Origin: Pseudomonadaceae bacterium
Lineage (GTDB): Bacteria; Pseudomonadota; Gammaproteobacteria; Pseudomonadales; Pseudomonadaceae
Assembly (NCBI GenBank): GCA_900766265.1
Contig: CAAFUS010000013.1
Span: 682,001 to 746,000, forward strand
Direction: 5' to 3'
Length of the DNA stretch: 64,000 nucleotides
Positions 9,402 through 17,390 of the stretch are shown in pieces. Below the pieces are notes generated by a model, which was not told the DNA's origin, ran no database searches, and saw only the letters and a program-made list of their open reading frames with translations. Position 1 is the first letter of the stretch; every line of letters begins with the position of its first letter. Both the position numbers and the translations under genes were made by a program.

Positions 9402-10310
9402 TCACCGGTCGGCGTGCAGCTCCTGGCGCAGCGCCGCGATGCGGGCATCCTTCTCGGCCCACAGGTCGCTGACCCAGCCCTGCAGGAACTGGCGAAACAC
9501 CGGGTCGTTCTCGTAGTCGCCCTGCCACAGCGCTGGATCCAGCGGCAGGGTGCGGATATCGACGATCACCCGTGGGACCTGCCCGCTGATCAGGTCCCAG
9601 AACCCCGGGATGCGCTTGCCCGGGTAGATCACCGTGACATCCAGGATCGCGTCGAGCTGCTCGCCCAGGCTCGCCAGCACGAAGGCCACGCCGCCGGCCT
9701 TGGGCTTGAGCAGGTACTGGTAGGGCGAGGCCTGCTGGGCCTGCTTGACGGGCGTGAAGCGCGTTCCCTCCAGATAGTTGACGATGGTCACCGGCAGGCG
9801 CTTGAACTTCTCGCAGGCGCGCCGGGTGATCTCCAGGTCCTTGCCCTTCATCTCCGGGTGCCGTGCGAGATAAGCCTTGGAGTAGCGCTTCATGAAGGGG
9901 TAGTCCAGTGCCCAAAAGGCCGCGCCGAGGAAGGGGATCCATATCAGTTCCTTTTTCAGGAAGAACTTGAAGTAAGGGGCCTTGCGGTTGAATACCTGCA
10001 CCAGCGCCGGGATGTCGACCCACGACTGGTGATTGCTGATTACCAGGTACGAGGTGTCGCGGCGCAGCCCTTCGCCGCCGCGGATATCCCAGACGGTGGG
10101 GGTGAGCCAGGCGAAGATCAGCTTGTCGATCTCGGCCCAGGTTTCGGCGATCCACATCACGCGCCTCGAACAGGTGTCACGCACGGCCTGCACCGGCACC
10201 AGCCGGATCACGGCCAGCACCATCATCGGGCCGATCAGCACCAGGGTATTGAGCAACAGGAGGGCGATGACGAGCACGCCGGTAAACACACGACCCATGC
10301 GATTCCTCAT
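9402..10310 (-). CDS. PlsC-type acyltransferase (YihG-like)
   Basis: 302 residues. An N-terminal membrane anchor (residues about 8-37) is followed by an acyltransferase domain with the catalytic HX4D box NHQSWVD (H94, D99) and the substrate motif EGTR (181-184). Family members move acyl groups from acyl-ACP or acyl-CoA to lysophosphatidic acid or related lipids at the inner membrane. The pattern is closest to the YihG branch of PlsC-like proteins. It sits 80 bp downstream of dbpA's start on the same strand and is likely transcribed alone. Confidence 0.88.
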   Translation of the reverse strand: MRNRMGRVFTGVLVIALLLLNTLVLIGPMMVLAVIRLVPVQAVRDTCSRRVMWIAETWAEIDKLIFAWLTPTVWDIRGGEGLRRDTSYLVISNHQSWVDIPALVQVFNRKAPYFKFFLKKELIWIPFLGAAFWALDYPFMKRYSKAYLARHPEMKGKDLEITRRACEKFKRLPVTIVNYLEGTRFTPVKQAQQASPYQYLLKPKAGGVAFVLASLGEQLDAILDVTVIYPGKRIPGFWDLISGQVPRVIVDIRTLPLDPALWQGDYENDPVFRQFLQGWVSDLWAEKDARIAALRQELHADR

Positions 10311-10639
10311 GCAGAACGGGTTGGCGAAGCATTGCAGACGGGTGAATTAGCCACATTCGACCGTCGTTCGTCTAATGCCCGTATCTGGGCGCAGCTCTGG
10401 CATGCCCCCCAATTGCCTCCTACGGGGCGCATCCGAAAGGCGCCGACACCCGGGGTAAAGATTTTCCGAGGGTGGGATCGATTCCCCCGACCTGCTCGAG
10501 GCCCCGTCGCTGCGGCAGCTGTCGGCGGGTTCGGCGCGCAATGATCGCTGCCCGCCGCCGGTTCGGCCCGTGCAGCTGGGCGAACGAATGCACAACGGGC
10601 TCGGTCTCACCCTGACAGTCGCTTCGAAGGAGAACGCTC
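10311..10639. other. Intergenic region between divergent genes
   Basis: This 329-bp gap separates the minus-strand acyltransferase from the plus-strand retropepsin-like gene and must hold both promoters. I cannot point to convincing -35/-10 pairs. The sequence has several short GC-rich inverted repeats (for example around 10481-10497, GGGTGGGATCGATTCCCCC) but no T-run and no tRNA cloverleaf. The ribosome-binding site AAGGAGA (10627-10633) lies at its right end. No protein-coding frame is supported. Confidence 0.4.
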
Positions 10640-11167
10640 TTGCGCCGTTGTTTACCCCTGTTGCTGGCCTGCGCGCTGGCCGCCCCGGCACTCGCTGATG
10701 ACCCCACCCTCTATGGCCGTTACGAATACATTCGCGTAGACGACATCGGCAAGACGCTCAAGGCCAAGATGGACACCGGTGCCATGACCGCCTCGCTGTC
10801 GGCCAAGGACATCGAACGGTTCGAGCGCGACGACGAAGAGTGGGTGCGCTTTCGCCTGGCCATCGAGGGGGCCGATGACACCCTCTATGAGCATCGCCTG
10901 GTGCGTATCAGCGAGATCAAGGTGCGCAGCGAGGAGCGCCGCGACCCCGATGACGACGGCGACGAGGAAGCCACGCCCAACGTCGCCGAGCGTCCGGTGG
11001 CGGAAATGGAAATCTGCCTGGGCAACGAGCGTCGCACCATCGAGGTCAACCTGACCGACCGCTCGCGCTTCACCTACCCGCTGCTGATCGGGACCTCCGC
11101 GATTCGCGAGCTCGACGCCGCCATCGATCCGTCGCGCAAGTACACCGCCGGCCAGCCCAACTGCTGA
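10640..11167 (+). CDS. Exported retropepsin-like protein (ATP-dependent zinc protease / RimK-linked family, PF05618)
   Basis: 175 residues, starting at a TTG placed 6 bp after AAGGAGA. A signal peptide (cleavage after ALA, residue 19) is followed by KMDTGAMTASLSA at about 44-55, the aspartic-protease-like DTGA motif (D45). The later part (IEVNLTDRSRFTYPLLIGTSAI) is the second conserved segment of this family, which ends in a short basic tail. Between them is an acidic insert (residues about 95-108, DDDGDEEATP). Despite the family name, activity is inferred only from the retropepsin fold. Secretion places it in the periplasm. Confidence 0.82.
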   Translation: MRRCLPLLLACALAAPALADDPTLYGRYEYIRVDDIGKTLKAKMDTGAMTASLSAKDIERFERDDEEWVRFRLAIEGADDTLYEHRLVRISEIKVRSEERRDPDDDGDEEATPNVAERPVAEMEICLGNERRTIEVNLTDRSRFTYPLLIGTSAIRELDAAIDPSRKYTAGQPNC

Positions 11168-11179
11168 GCGGGGCACCCC

Positions 11180-11475
11180 TCAGCGCAGGCGCTGCTGGGG
11201 TACGGCGAAGCCCGCCGTGGGCGGCGGCGGCACGCTGAAAACGCCCTTGGCCGGGCTGCGCCGGTCATTCGCATTGCGCAGCACCGGATGCTGGTGATAG
11301 CCCGCCGCCCAGGCCAGGCGCACGGTCTGGGCGCTGGCGTTGACCAACACCATCAGCCCCGGCTGGGCGGGACCTAGGTCGTCCCATTCCCGCACCGTCG
11401 TCCAGACTGAACGCCACCACGTCCGGCTGCTGTGGGCGGGTGCTGGCGTAGGCCGAGGAATGGCCTCTGGCCATG
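11180..11475 (-). pseudogene. Frameshifted C-terminal relic of a pullulanase-type alpha-1,6-glucosidase
   Basis: Two overlapping minus-strand frames join into one recognisable tail. The first reads RPQQPDVVAFSLDDGAG (about 11440-11390). One base later the other frame continues WDDLGPAQPGLMVLVNAS and then the HPVLRNAND and GVFSVPPPPTAGFAV segments to the stop at 11180. In pullulanases of the DUF3372 type the C-terminal beta domain reads in this order (QQPGVVVMS.DDG, LMVLVNAS, LHPV...D, G.FTVPARTTAVF). A single extra base at about 11387-11390 explains the break. The catalytic barrel and N-terminal domains are absent, so this is a dead remnant. The family match is from memory, not a search. Confidence 0.55.
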
Positions 11476-11621
11476 TCGTGGCGCCGCGCGAGGCCGTCCC
11501 GTACCGGCGCGGCCCGTCGTTGGGCTCAAGGACGGGCGATTGCGACGAAAGTCTTAGCGGCGTGGTCGGCAATGCCTGTTAACTTGGCTCCTGCATAACA
11601 ACAACAAAATCTGGAGGGCTT

Positions 11622-11888
11622 ATGTCCAGTACCAAACAAGAGGCCGCAACGGCTTATTGGAAAGAAAACTTGCGGTTGATGCTCTGGCTCCTTGCGATCT
11701 GGTTCATCGTGTCTTTCGGCTTTGGAATCCTCCTGGTCGATCAACTCAACGCCATTCAGTTCTTCGGCTTCCCACTGGGCTTCTGGTTCGCTCAGCAGGG
11801 ATCAATCTATGTGTTCGTGATCGAGATCTTCGTCTACGTGATGATGATGAACAAACTCGACCGCAAATACGATTTGCACGAAGAGTGA
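11622..11888 (+). CDS. Sodium/solute symporter small subunit (DUF4212)
   Basis: 88 residues with two hydrophobic helices (about 20-40 and 48-77). The WKENLRLMLWLLAIWFIVSF stretch is the conserved start of DUF4212, the small partner of the VC_2705-type symporters. It lies 10 bp before the large subunit, and the pair should form one membrane transporter unit. A GGAGGG ribosome-binding site (11611-11616) precedes the ATG. Confidence 0.92.
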   Translation: MSSTKQEAATAYWKENLRLMLWLLAIWFIVSFGFGILLVDQLNAIQFFGFPLGFWFAQQGSIYVFVIEIFVYVMMMNKLDRKYDLHEE

Positions 11889-11898
11889 GGCGCTGAGC

Positions 11899-13665
11899 AT
11901 GGATACCCAAACCCTGATTTACCTCTTCGTCGGCGCGACCTTCGCGCTGTATATCGGTATCGCCATCTGGACCCGAGCGGGTTCGACCAGCGAGTACTAC
12001 GTCGCGAGCAAGGGCGTGCACCCGGTACTCAACGGCATGGCGACCGGCGCCGACTGGATGTCGGCGGCCTCGTTCATCTCCATGGCGGGCATCATCGCCT
12101 TCGCCGGCTACGACGGTTCGGTCTACCTGATGGGCTGGACCGGCGGCTACGTACTCCTGGCCATGTGCCTGGCGCCCTACCTGCGCAAGTTCGGCAAGTT
12201 CACCGTGCCCGAGTTCGTCGGTACGCGGTACTACTCGCAAACCGCTCGGGTCGTGGCGGTGATCTGCGTGATCTTCATCTCCTTTACCTACGTGGCCGGG
12301 CAGATGCGCGGCGTCGGTATCGTCTTCTCGCGCTACCTGGAAGTCGATATCAACACCGGCGTGATGATCGGCATGGCGATCGTGTTCTTCTATTCCGTGC
12401 TCGGCGGCATGAAGGGCATCACCTACACCCAGGTGGCGCAGTACTGCGTGATGATCTTCGCCTACATGGTGCCTGCGATCTTCATCTCGATGATGGTGAC
12501 CGGCAACCCGATCCCGCAGCTGGGCTTCGGCAGCGAAGTCACCGGTACCGGTGAGTCCGTCCTGACCCGCCTCAATGGCCTGGGCGCGGAACTGGGCTTC
12601 ACGCCCTATACCGACGGCAGCAAGTCCACCACCGACATTTTCTTCATCACCATGGCGCTGATGGTCGGTACTGCGGGCCTGCCTCATGTGATCGTTCGCT
12701 TCTTCACTACCCCGACCGTGCGTGACGCGCGTAAGTCGGCCGGTTACGCGCTGTTGTTCATCGCCGTTCTCTACACCACCGCACCTGCGGTTGCCGCCTT
12801 CGCCCGGACCAACCTGCTGACCTCGGTCCCGAACACCAGCTACGCTGAAGTGCCGAGCTGGTTCAAGACTTGGGAAAACGCAGGCCTGATCGCCTGGATG
12901 GACAAGAACAACGATGGCGTCATTCAGTACGGCCCAGGCGCTGCCTTCGCCGGCAAGCCGACCTATTCCGCCGACCGCGGGGCCTCGGGCGAGCGCCTGC
13001 TGACCAACGCGGCGACTCCGGCTGCCACCGAGCTGTACGTTGACAACGACATCATGGTCCTTGCTAACCCTGAAATCGCGGGCTTGCCGGGCTGGGTAAT
13101 CGCACTGATCGCCGCAGGTGGCCTGGCAGCTGCGCTGTCGACCGCTGCCGGTCTGCTGCTGGTGATCTCGACGTCGATTTCCCATGACCTGCTCAAGAGC
13201 AACATCAAGCCGGACATCAGCGAGAAGGGCGAGCTGTTGGCCGCGCGTATCGCGGCAGGTGTCGCGGTGGTCATTGCCGGCCTGTTCGGCATCTACCCGC
13301 CGGCCTTCGTGGCACAAGTGGTGGCGTTCGCCTTCGGCCTCGCGGCGGCCTCGTTCTTCCCGGTCATCGTCATGGGGATCTTCTCCAAGAAGATGAACAA
13401 GGAAGGCGCCATCGCCGGCATGATCGTGGGCCTCACGTTCACCTTCTGCTACATCGTCTACTACAAGTTCATCAACCCGACCGCGGGCCCGAACGAGTGG
13501 TGGTTCGGTATTTCGCCGGAAGGTATCGGTACCCTGGGCATGATCTTCAACTTCATCGCTGCCGTGGTCGTCGCCAAGTTCACCGCGCCGCCGCCAGCTG
13601 AGATCCAGACGTTGATCGAAGACATCCGCGTACCGCGCGGAGCCGGGGCGGCCATCGATCACTGA
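11899..13665 (+). CDS. Sodium:solute symporter large subunit (VC_2705 subfamily, ActP-like)
   Basis: 588 residues, about 13 membrane helices, SSS family. Early landmarks are YYVASKGVHPVLNGMATGADWMSAASF (Na+ site region, cited in part) and GWTGGYVLLAMCLAPYLRKFGKFTVPEF. A hydrophilic insert at residues about 310-380 (NTSYAEVPSWFKTWENAG and on) is characteristic of the VC_2705 group rather than true ActP. Family members are often labelled cation acetate symporter; the substrate is not proven. It is co-transcribed with the DUF4212 gene and closed by a strong terminator at 13689-13716. In P. aeruginosa and Vibrio this pair is next to the DUF294 and exonuclease genes, here separated by the TonB receptor. 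Confidence 0.92.
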   Translation: MDTQTLIYLFVGATFALYIGIAIWTRAGSTSEYYVASKGVHPVLNGMATGADWMSAASFISMAGIIAFAGYDGSVYLMGWTGGYVLLAMCLAPYLRKFGKFTVPEFVGTRYYSQTARVVAVICVIFISFTYVAGQMRGVGIVFSRYLEVDINTGVMIGMAIVFFYSVLGGMKGITYTQVAQYCVMIFAYMVPAIFISMMVTGNPIPQLGFGSEVTGTGESVLTRLNGLGAELGFTPYTDGSKSTTDIFFITMALMVGTAGLPHVIVRFFTTPTVRDARKSAGYALLFIAVLYTTAPAVAAFARTNLLTSVPNTSYAEVPSWFKTWENAGLIAWMDKNNDGVIQYGPGAAFAGKPTYSADRGASGERLLTNAATPAATELYVDNDIMVLANPEIAGLPGWVIALIAAGGLAAALSTAAGLLLVISTSISHDLLKSNIKPDISEKGELLAARIAAGVAVVIAGLFGIYPPAFVAQVVAFAFGLAAASFFPVIVMGIFSKKMNKEGAIAGMIVGLTFTFCYIVYYKFINPTAGPNEWWFGISPEGIGTLGMIFNFIAAVVVAKFTAPPPAEIQTLIEDIRVPRGAGAAIDH

Positions 13666-13688
13666 TCGCCAACCCGTTAAACGAAAAG

Positions 13689-13716
13689 GCGCCGGAGAGA
13701 TCCGGCGCTTTTTTTT
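13689..13716 (+). terminator. Rho-independent terminator of the symporter operon
   Basis: An 8-bp perfect stem GCGCCGGA / TCCGGCGC (13689-13696 with 13701-13708), a GAGA loop and eight T residues follow the symporter stop by 23 bp. Confidence 0.95.
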
Positions 13717-14212
13717 GTGCGGTCGAGGACGGTCTGGGAGCTGTTGCTTCCTGCGCGTTCGTGGCTGAAGCTGCTGGCGCCCGTGAGTTGGGCGGCGGAT
13801 TTCAGGTACAGCCTCTAGCCCGGCGTGAGCGCGCCCGTGGCGGCCCGCCGCCGCTCACCGGCAGGACGAAGCCCGCCCTCGGTATGGCGGCGTTTCCAGG
13901 CTCGTTGCTCGGGACACAATCCTGCATCGACCCGATGCTGATGAGGATACGGCGGATTTCGATGACCGCCTCCGGCGTTCCCTGGACGCTGTGCCACGAA
14001 GGGATGACCTTACCGGCTGGGCGCTGGGCGCTGGGCGCTGGGGGATGCCGTAGGGCACCACGCCTCGCTGCTGCGCGCCAGCTCCAGTAGGGGGATGGTT
14101 TCCGGTGACGCGGTAATCACGCGCCTGGCTATATCAGTAGTTCGGTCGGCCCTGACAAAGGCACCGTGGCGCTGAGGTTGTTGGTGGTGCTTACATCACG
14201 GTCAGAAAATAA
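13717..14212. other. Gene-less stretch with a triple 7-bp repeat
   Basis: About 500 bp between the symporter terminator and the terminator of the TonB receptor. I find no convincing gene on either strand. It contains three tandem copies of GCGCTGG (14021-14041). Short frames on both strands show no recognisable domain, though a 16-residue minus-strand segment near 14100-14150 (ARRVITASPETI) faintly recalls an SRPBCC protein. The stretch may be decayed coding DNA left by whatever rearrangement placed the receptor here. Confidence 0.45.
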
Positions 14213-14237
14213 AGGGCCGCTCGTCCTGAGCGGCCCT
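14205..14237 (-). terminator. Rho-independent terminator of the TonB receptor gene
   Basis: Read on the minus strand, AGGGCCGCTC / GAGCGGCCCT pair as a 10-bp stem (14213-14222 with 14228-14237) around a 5-base loop. TTATTTT follows, 25 bp beyond the receptor stop. Confidence 0.9.
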
Positions 14238-14262
14238 GGTGCATCGGCTCGACGCCGGGCGG

Positions 14263-16485
14263 TCAGAAGTCGATCGTTGCGCTGACGGACAGAGTGCGTG
14301 GCGCGCCGAGGACAAGGTAGTTAGAGCCCGGATAGCCGCCTGTCGAAGCCCAGTAATCGCGGCCGGTGGCATTGTCCAGACGGGCGCGCAGGGTGACGTC
14401 ACGATCTTCGATGGTCATGCGGTACCGTGCGCCGACATCCAGCCGTGTCCAGGAGGGGATTTCCAGATCGTTGGCGGTATTCACGTACTGGCTGCTGGTA
14501 TAGACGACCCGGCTTGTCAGGGTCAGTCCCGGCAATCCTGGCACGTCCCACTCGCCGCCGATATTGGCCTGGGTGCGCGGTACGCCTATGGCATGGTTGC
14601 CTTCATCGATGCCGTCTTGCGTTTTGGTCAGCTCGCTGTCGAGCAATGTCAGGCCACCCAGGACACGCACGCCGAAAACCGGTTCCCCGAACATGCTCAG
14701 TTCGATACCACGATTGCGCTGCTCGCCGCCTTCGCGGAAGACCCGGTCGGAGAGAACACCGAACGGTCTCTCGGTGTTGAAGACTGCCAGGCTGCCGCCC
14801 ACGATTCCTCCGTCGTACTTGAGGCCGACTTCGGTCTGCTTGGCGACATGCGGTTCCAGTGACTGACCGGCGTTCTCGACGGGGACGATCGTTCCATCGG
14901 GAAGCGTGGTGGTGCCAGGCGCTGTATCGCCTCTGGCCAGGCCCTCGACGTAGTTCGCATAGGCCGACAGCTCATCGGTCAGCTTGTAGACCACGCCCGC
15001 GACCGGGGTGGTTTCATAGCGGTTGTCTTTCGAGGTGCGATTGCCGGTGTTGTTGTCGTAGTTCCTGGTTTCGATACCCTGGCGGCGAGCACCAAGGGTG
15101 ACCAGCAGGCGGTCGTCGACGAATCCGAGAGTGTCGGCGATGGCCAGGCTCTGAGTCTGAATTCGCTGAGCGCGTTTGGGATCGGACATGGACCCCCCGC
15201 TGAAGGCAATCGATGGAAGGGCTGCGTCGAACGGGTCGTACAGATCCCCGGCGAAGTTCCCCGACATGGCCCAGGCGTTGCGTTCTTCCGAATGGAACGT
15301 GGCGGCCGACACGACCCATTGGTGGCTGACCGTGCCCGTCAGAGCCATACCACGCAATCCGATTTCGCCGGTCGACACCTTGTCCTCCCGGCTGTTGTCG
15401 AAGCGAGAGAACGTGGTGGCGCCAGGGCCGGCGTAGCTTGGGCCTGCCAGCCGATTCCTTTCCTCTCCATCGCGTACGCCGGCGGCCAGCCAGCCGGTCA
15501 TCGAGTTGGAGAAATCGTACTCAGCGCGGAAGGTGCCGAACGTCTGCTTTTCCTTCGAATAGGTCCAGGGTTGGGCGAAATTGTCCTTGGCATCTGGTGC
15601 GCTGGGGATGGCGCCTACGGGCGTCACGCTCGGGCGTGGAGTATCGAGAAAGTGGTATTGGTGACCGATATCGGCAGACAGGCGGAAATTGTCGCCCTGG
15701 TAGTCCAGACCGAGGGCGAACATGTCGAGCGTGCGGCTTTCATCGTCGACCGTGGTGTCGCCGTCATGCTTGGCCGCATTCAGACGCACGCCGAAGCGAT
15801 CGCCCTCGCCGAAACGGCGGCCTATGTCCGCCGCCACGACGCCTTGGCCTCCATTTTCCGCGCCCAAGGTTAGGCGGGTCAGCGGCTGGTTGGGCGCCCG
15901 CTTGGGCACCAGGTTGATCATGCCGCCCATACCGGTGCTGCCAGGTGCCGCGCCATTGAGGAAAGCACTGGCGCCACGGAAGACTTCCGCACGCTCGATG
16001 AATTCGGCGGCCACGTACTGGCGTGGCAGCAGGCCATAGAGGCCGTTGTAGGAAATATCGTCCGAAAAGAGCGGGAAGCCACGGATCACATACAGCTCCT
16101 GCATATTGCCGAAGCCGCGCGCCACTCGCACCGACGGATCGTTCTGCATGATGTCCGACACGCTGCGCGCCTGCTGATCCTGGATCAGCTGCGAGGTATA
16201 GGCCGTCGAGGTGAACGGTGTATCCATGTAGTCCTGGTTGCCGAGAATTCCCACCCTACCGCCGCGTGCGACCTGCTCGCCCGCGTAGGGCTGGGTCAGA
16301 CCGCCTGCCGAGGCGTCGGCGGCAACCACCGTGGTGTCGGACAACTCCACTGGCTCGCTCGATGCTGGCGCATTGGCAGGTTGCTCTTGCGCCATGGCCG
16401 GGGCTGCGGCAAGGCTGACGGCCAGACAGAGAGGCAGAAGGGCGAAACCGTGACCCGAAAGACGCGACGGATGAATGCTGGGCAT
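14263..16485 (-). CDS. TonB-dependent siderophore receptor
   Basis: 740 residues. The signal peptide ends at APAMA (about residue 32). A plug domain follows (residues about 60-215) with SVSDIMQNDPSVRV and ELYVIRGFPL, then a 22-strand barrel ending in the terminal Phe of SVSATIDF. A weak TonB-box-like stretch (ELSDTTVVAAD) lies between. There is no N-terminal signalling domain of the FpvA kind, so it probably does not drive its own sigma factor. Family TIGR01783 (FhuE / ferric siderophore uptake) fits best; the ligand is unknown. The promoter region carries a Fur-box-like site and the gene has its own terminator, so it is a self-contained iron-uptake unit. Confidence 0.93.
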   Translation of the reverse strand: MPSIHPSRLSGHGFALLPLCLAVSLAAAPAMAQEQPANAPASSEPVELSDTTVVAADASAGGLTQPYAGEQVARGGRVGILGNQDYMDTPFTSTAYTSQLIQDQQARSVSDIMQNDPSVRVARGFGNMQELYVIRGFPLFSDDISYNGLYGLLPRQYVAAEFIERAEVFRGASAFLNGAAPGSTGMGGMINLVPKRAPNQPLTRLTLGAENGGQGVVAADIGRRFGEGDRFGVRLNAAKHDGDTTVDDESRTLDMFALGLDYQGDNFRLSADIGHQYHFLDTPRPSVTPVGAIPSAPDAKDNFAQPWTYSKEKQTFGTFRAEYDFSNSMTGWLAAGVRDGEERNRLAGPSYAGPGATTFSRFDNSREDKVSTGEIGLRGMALTGTVSHQWVVSAATFHSEERNAWAMSGNFAGDLYDPFDAALPSIAFSGGSMSDPKRAQRIQTQSLAIADTLGFVDDRLLVTLGARRQGIETRNYDNNTGNRTSKDNRYETTPVAGVVYKLTDELSAYANYVEGLARGDTAPGTTTLPDGTIVPVENAGQSLEPHVAKQTEVGLKYDGGIVGGSLAVFNTERPFGVLSDRVFREGGEQRNRGIELSMFGEPVFGVRVLGGLTLLDSELTKTQDGIDEGNHAIGVPRTQANIGGEWDVPGLPGLTLTSRVVYTSSQYVNTANDLEIPSWTRLDVGARYRMTIEDRDVTLRARLDNATGRDYWASTGGYPGSNYLVLGAPRTLSVSATIDF

Positions 16486-16572
16486 TGGGAGGCCTGTGGC
16501 GTGGTCCAGTGGTGGAAGCGCTGCCGATCAGCATGAAGCGGCAGGTCGTGAAGCCGCAACTATAGGCATGGT

Positions 16573-16591
16573 GATAACGATTCGCAACATT
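16573..16591 (-). promoter_or_regulatory. Fur-box candidate upstream of the TonB receptor
   Basis: The 19 bases starting GATAACGATTCGCAACATT agree with the Fur consensus GATAATGATAATCATTATC at 12 of 19 positions, including an almost perfect left half. The site is about 88 bp upstream of the receptor ATG, where iron-dependent repression would be expected. Confidence 0.55.
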
Positions 16592-16682
16592 GCTTAGATC
16601 TGGGTCGACGGCGTTGCGAAGGGCCTTGCCTGGGCTCTTCAGGCGGTGGACGTCTGAGTGAATGGGCTGCCGCAACTCCGCT

Positions 16683-17390
16683 TCAGCCCATGCGGGCCTT
16701 CTGGCGACGTCGCCAGCCTGCGAGGCTTTCAGCCAGAGCCGCCGGGCTGTCCATTCCCTGCCGCCGAGCGCGGCTGAGCAGAATCAAGGCCAGTTCGGCC
16801 GTCACCAGGGCGTCGGCGCTGGCATGGTGACGCTGCTGGACGCGTAGGTTGAAGCACTTGGCCCAGTCGTCTAGCCCTCCGTTGCGCGGGCAATCGTCGG
16901 GACAGAGCATCGGGGCCAATTCGGCCACGTCGAGAAAGGGATGGCGCAGCCGGTAACCCAGCGTCTGCTTCAGCGCGCGGGCGAGCATCTGCCGGTCGAA
17001 GCCGGCGTGAAAGGCGAGCAGGGGGCTGGTGCCGACGAACGCCATGAAATCCAGCAGGGCTTCGGCCGGTTCGCTGCCCCGTGCCAGGGCGCTCGGGGCG
17101 ATGCCATGGATGAGCACGCTTTCGCTGACCTTGTGGCCGGGGCGATAGAGGGTCCGCTCGAACTGCTCGCCGAGATCGATGCCGCCGTCCTCGATGACCA
17201 CCGCGCCAATGGACAATACCTGGTCGCGCTTGGTGTTCAGACCGCTGGTTTCTAGGTCGAGCACCACCAGCCGTTGCTGGCGCAGCGGGCGGTCGTTCAG
17301 CGGATCGGGCTCGGGCAGCTCCGCCAGGCGGCGTTGCTGGTCATCGTCCAGGGGCTTGTGCTGCGGCTTGTTGAACCAGGGGAAATTCAT
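16683..17390 (-). CDS. DnaQ-like 3'-5' exonuclease (DEDDh family)
   Basis: 235 residues. Exo I is VVLDLETSG (D45, E47), Exo II is FHAGFD (D132) and Exo III is HHASADA (H189, D193), so all DEDDh metal ligands and the catalytic His are present. Its length and ~40-residue N-terminal extension differ from the true DNA polymerase III epsilon subunit. It belongs to the group found next to DUF294/CBS proteins. Its ATG overlaps the stop of that upstream gene as ATGA (17387-17390), which indicates translational coupling. The substrate is unknown. Confidence 0.9.
   Translation of the reverse strand: MNFPWFNKPQHKPLDDDQQRRLAELPEPDPLNDRPLRQQRLVVLDLETSGLNTKRDQVLSIGAVVIEDGGIDLGEQFERTLYRPGHKVSESVLIHGIAPSALARGSEPAEALLDFMAFVGTSPLLAFHAGFDRQMLARALKQTLGYRLRHPFLDVAELAPMLCPDDCPRNGGLDDWAKCFNLRVQQRHHASADALVTAELALILLSRARRQGMDSPAALAESLAGWRRRQKARMG

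Noticed and set aside
10481..10497. A T-arm-like sequence (GGATCGATTCCCC), suggestive of a tRNA
   Set aside because: No acceptor stem, D-arm or anticodon arm can be drawn around it.
13761..14090. A 109-codon plus-strand frame in the gap after the symporter terminator
   Set aside because: It has no ribosome-binding site or recognisable similarity, and it spans the tandem GCGCTGG repeat.
14050..14160. A minus-strand segment (ARRVITASPETI) resembling the start of an SRPBCC-domain protein
   Set aside because: The likeness ends after about a dozen residues and stops follow in all frames; too little to call a gene or a relic.
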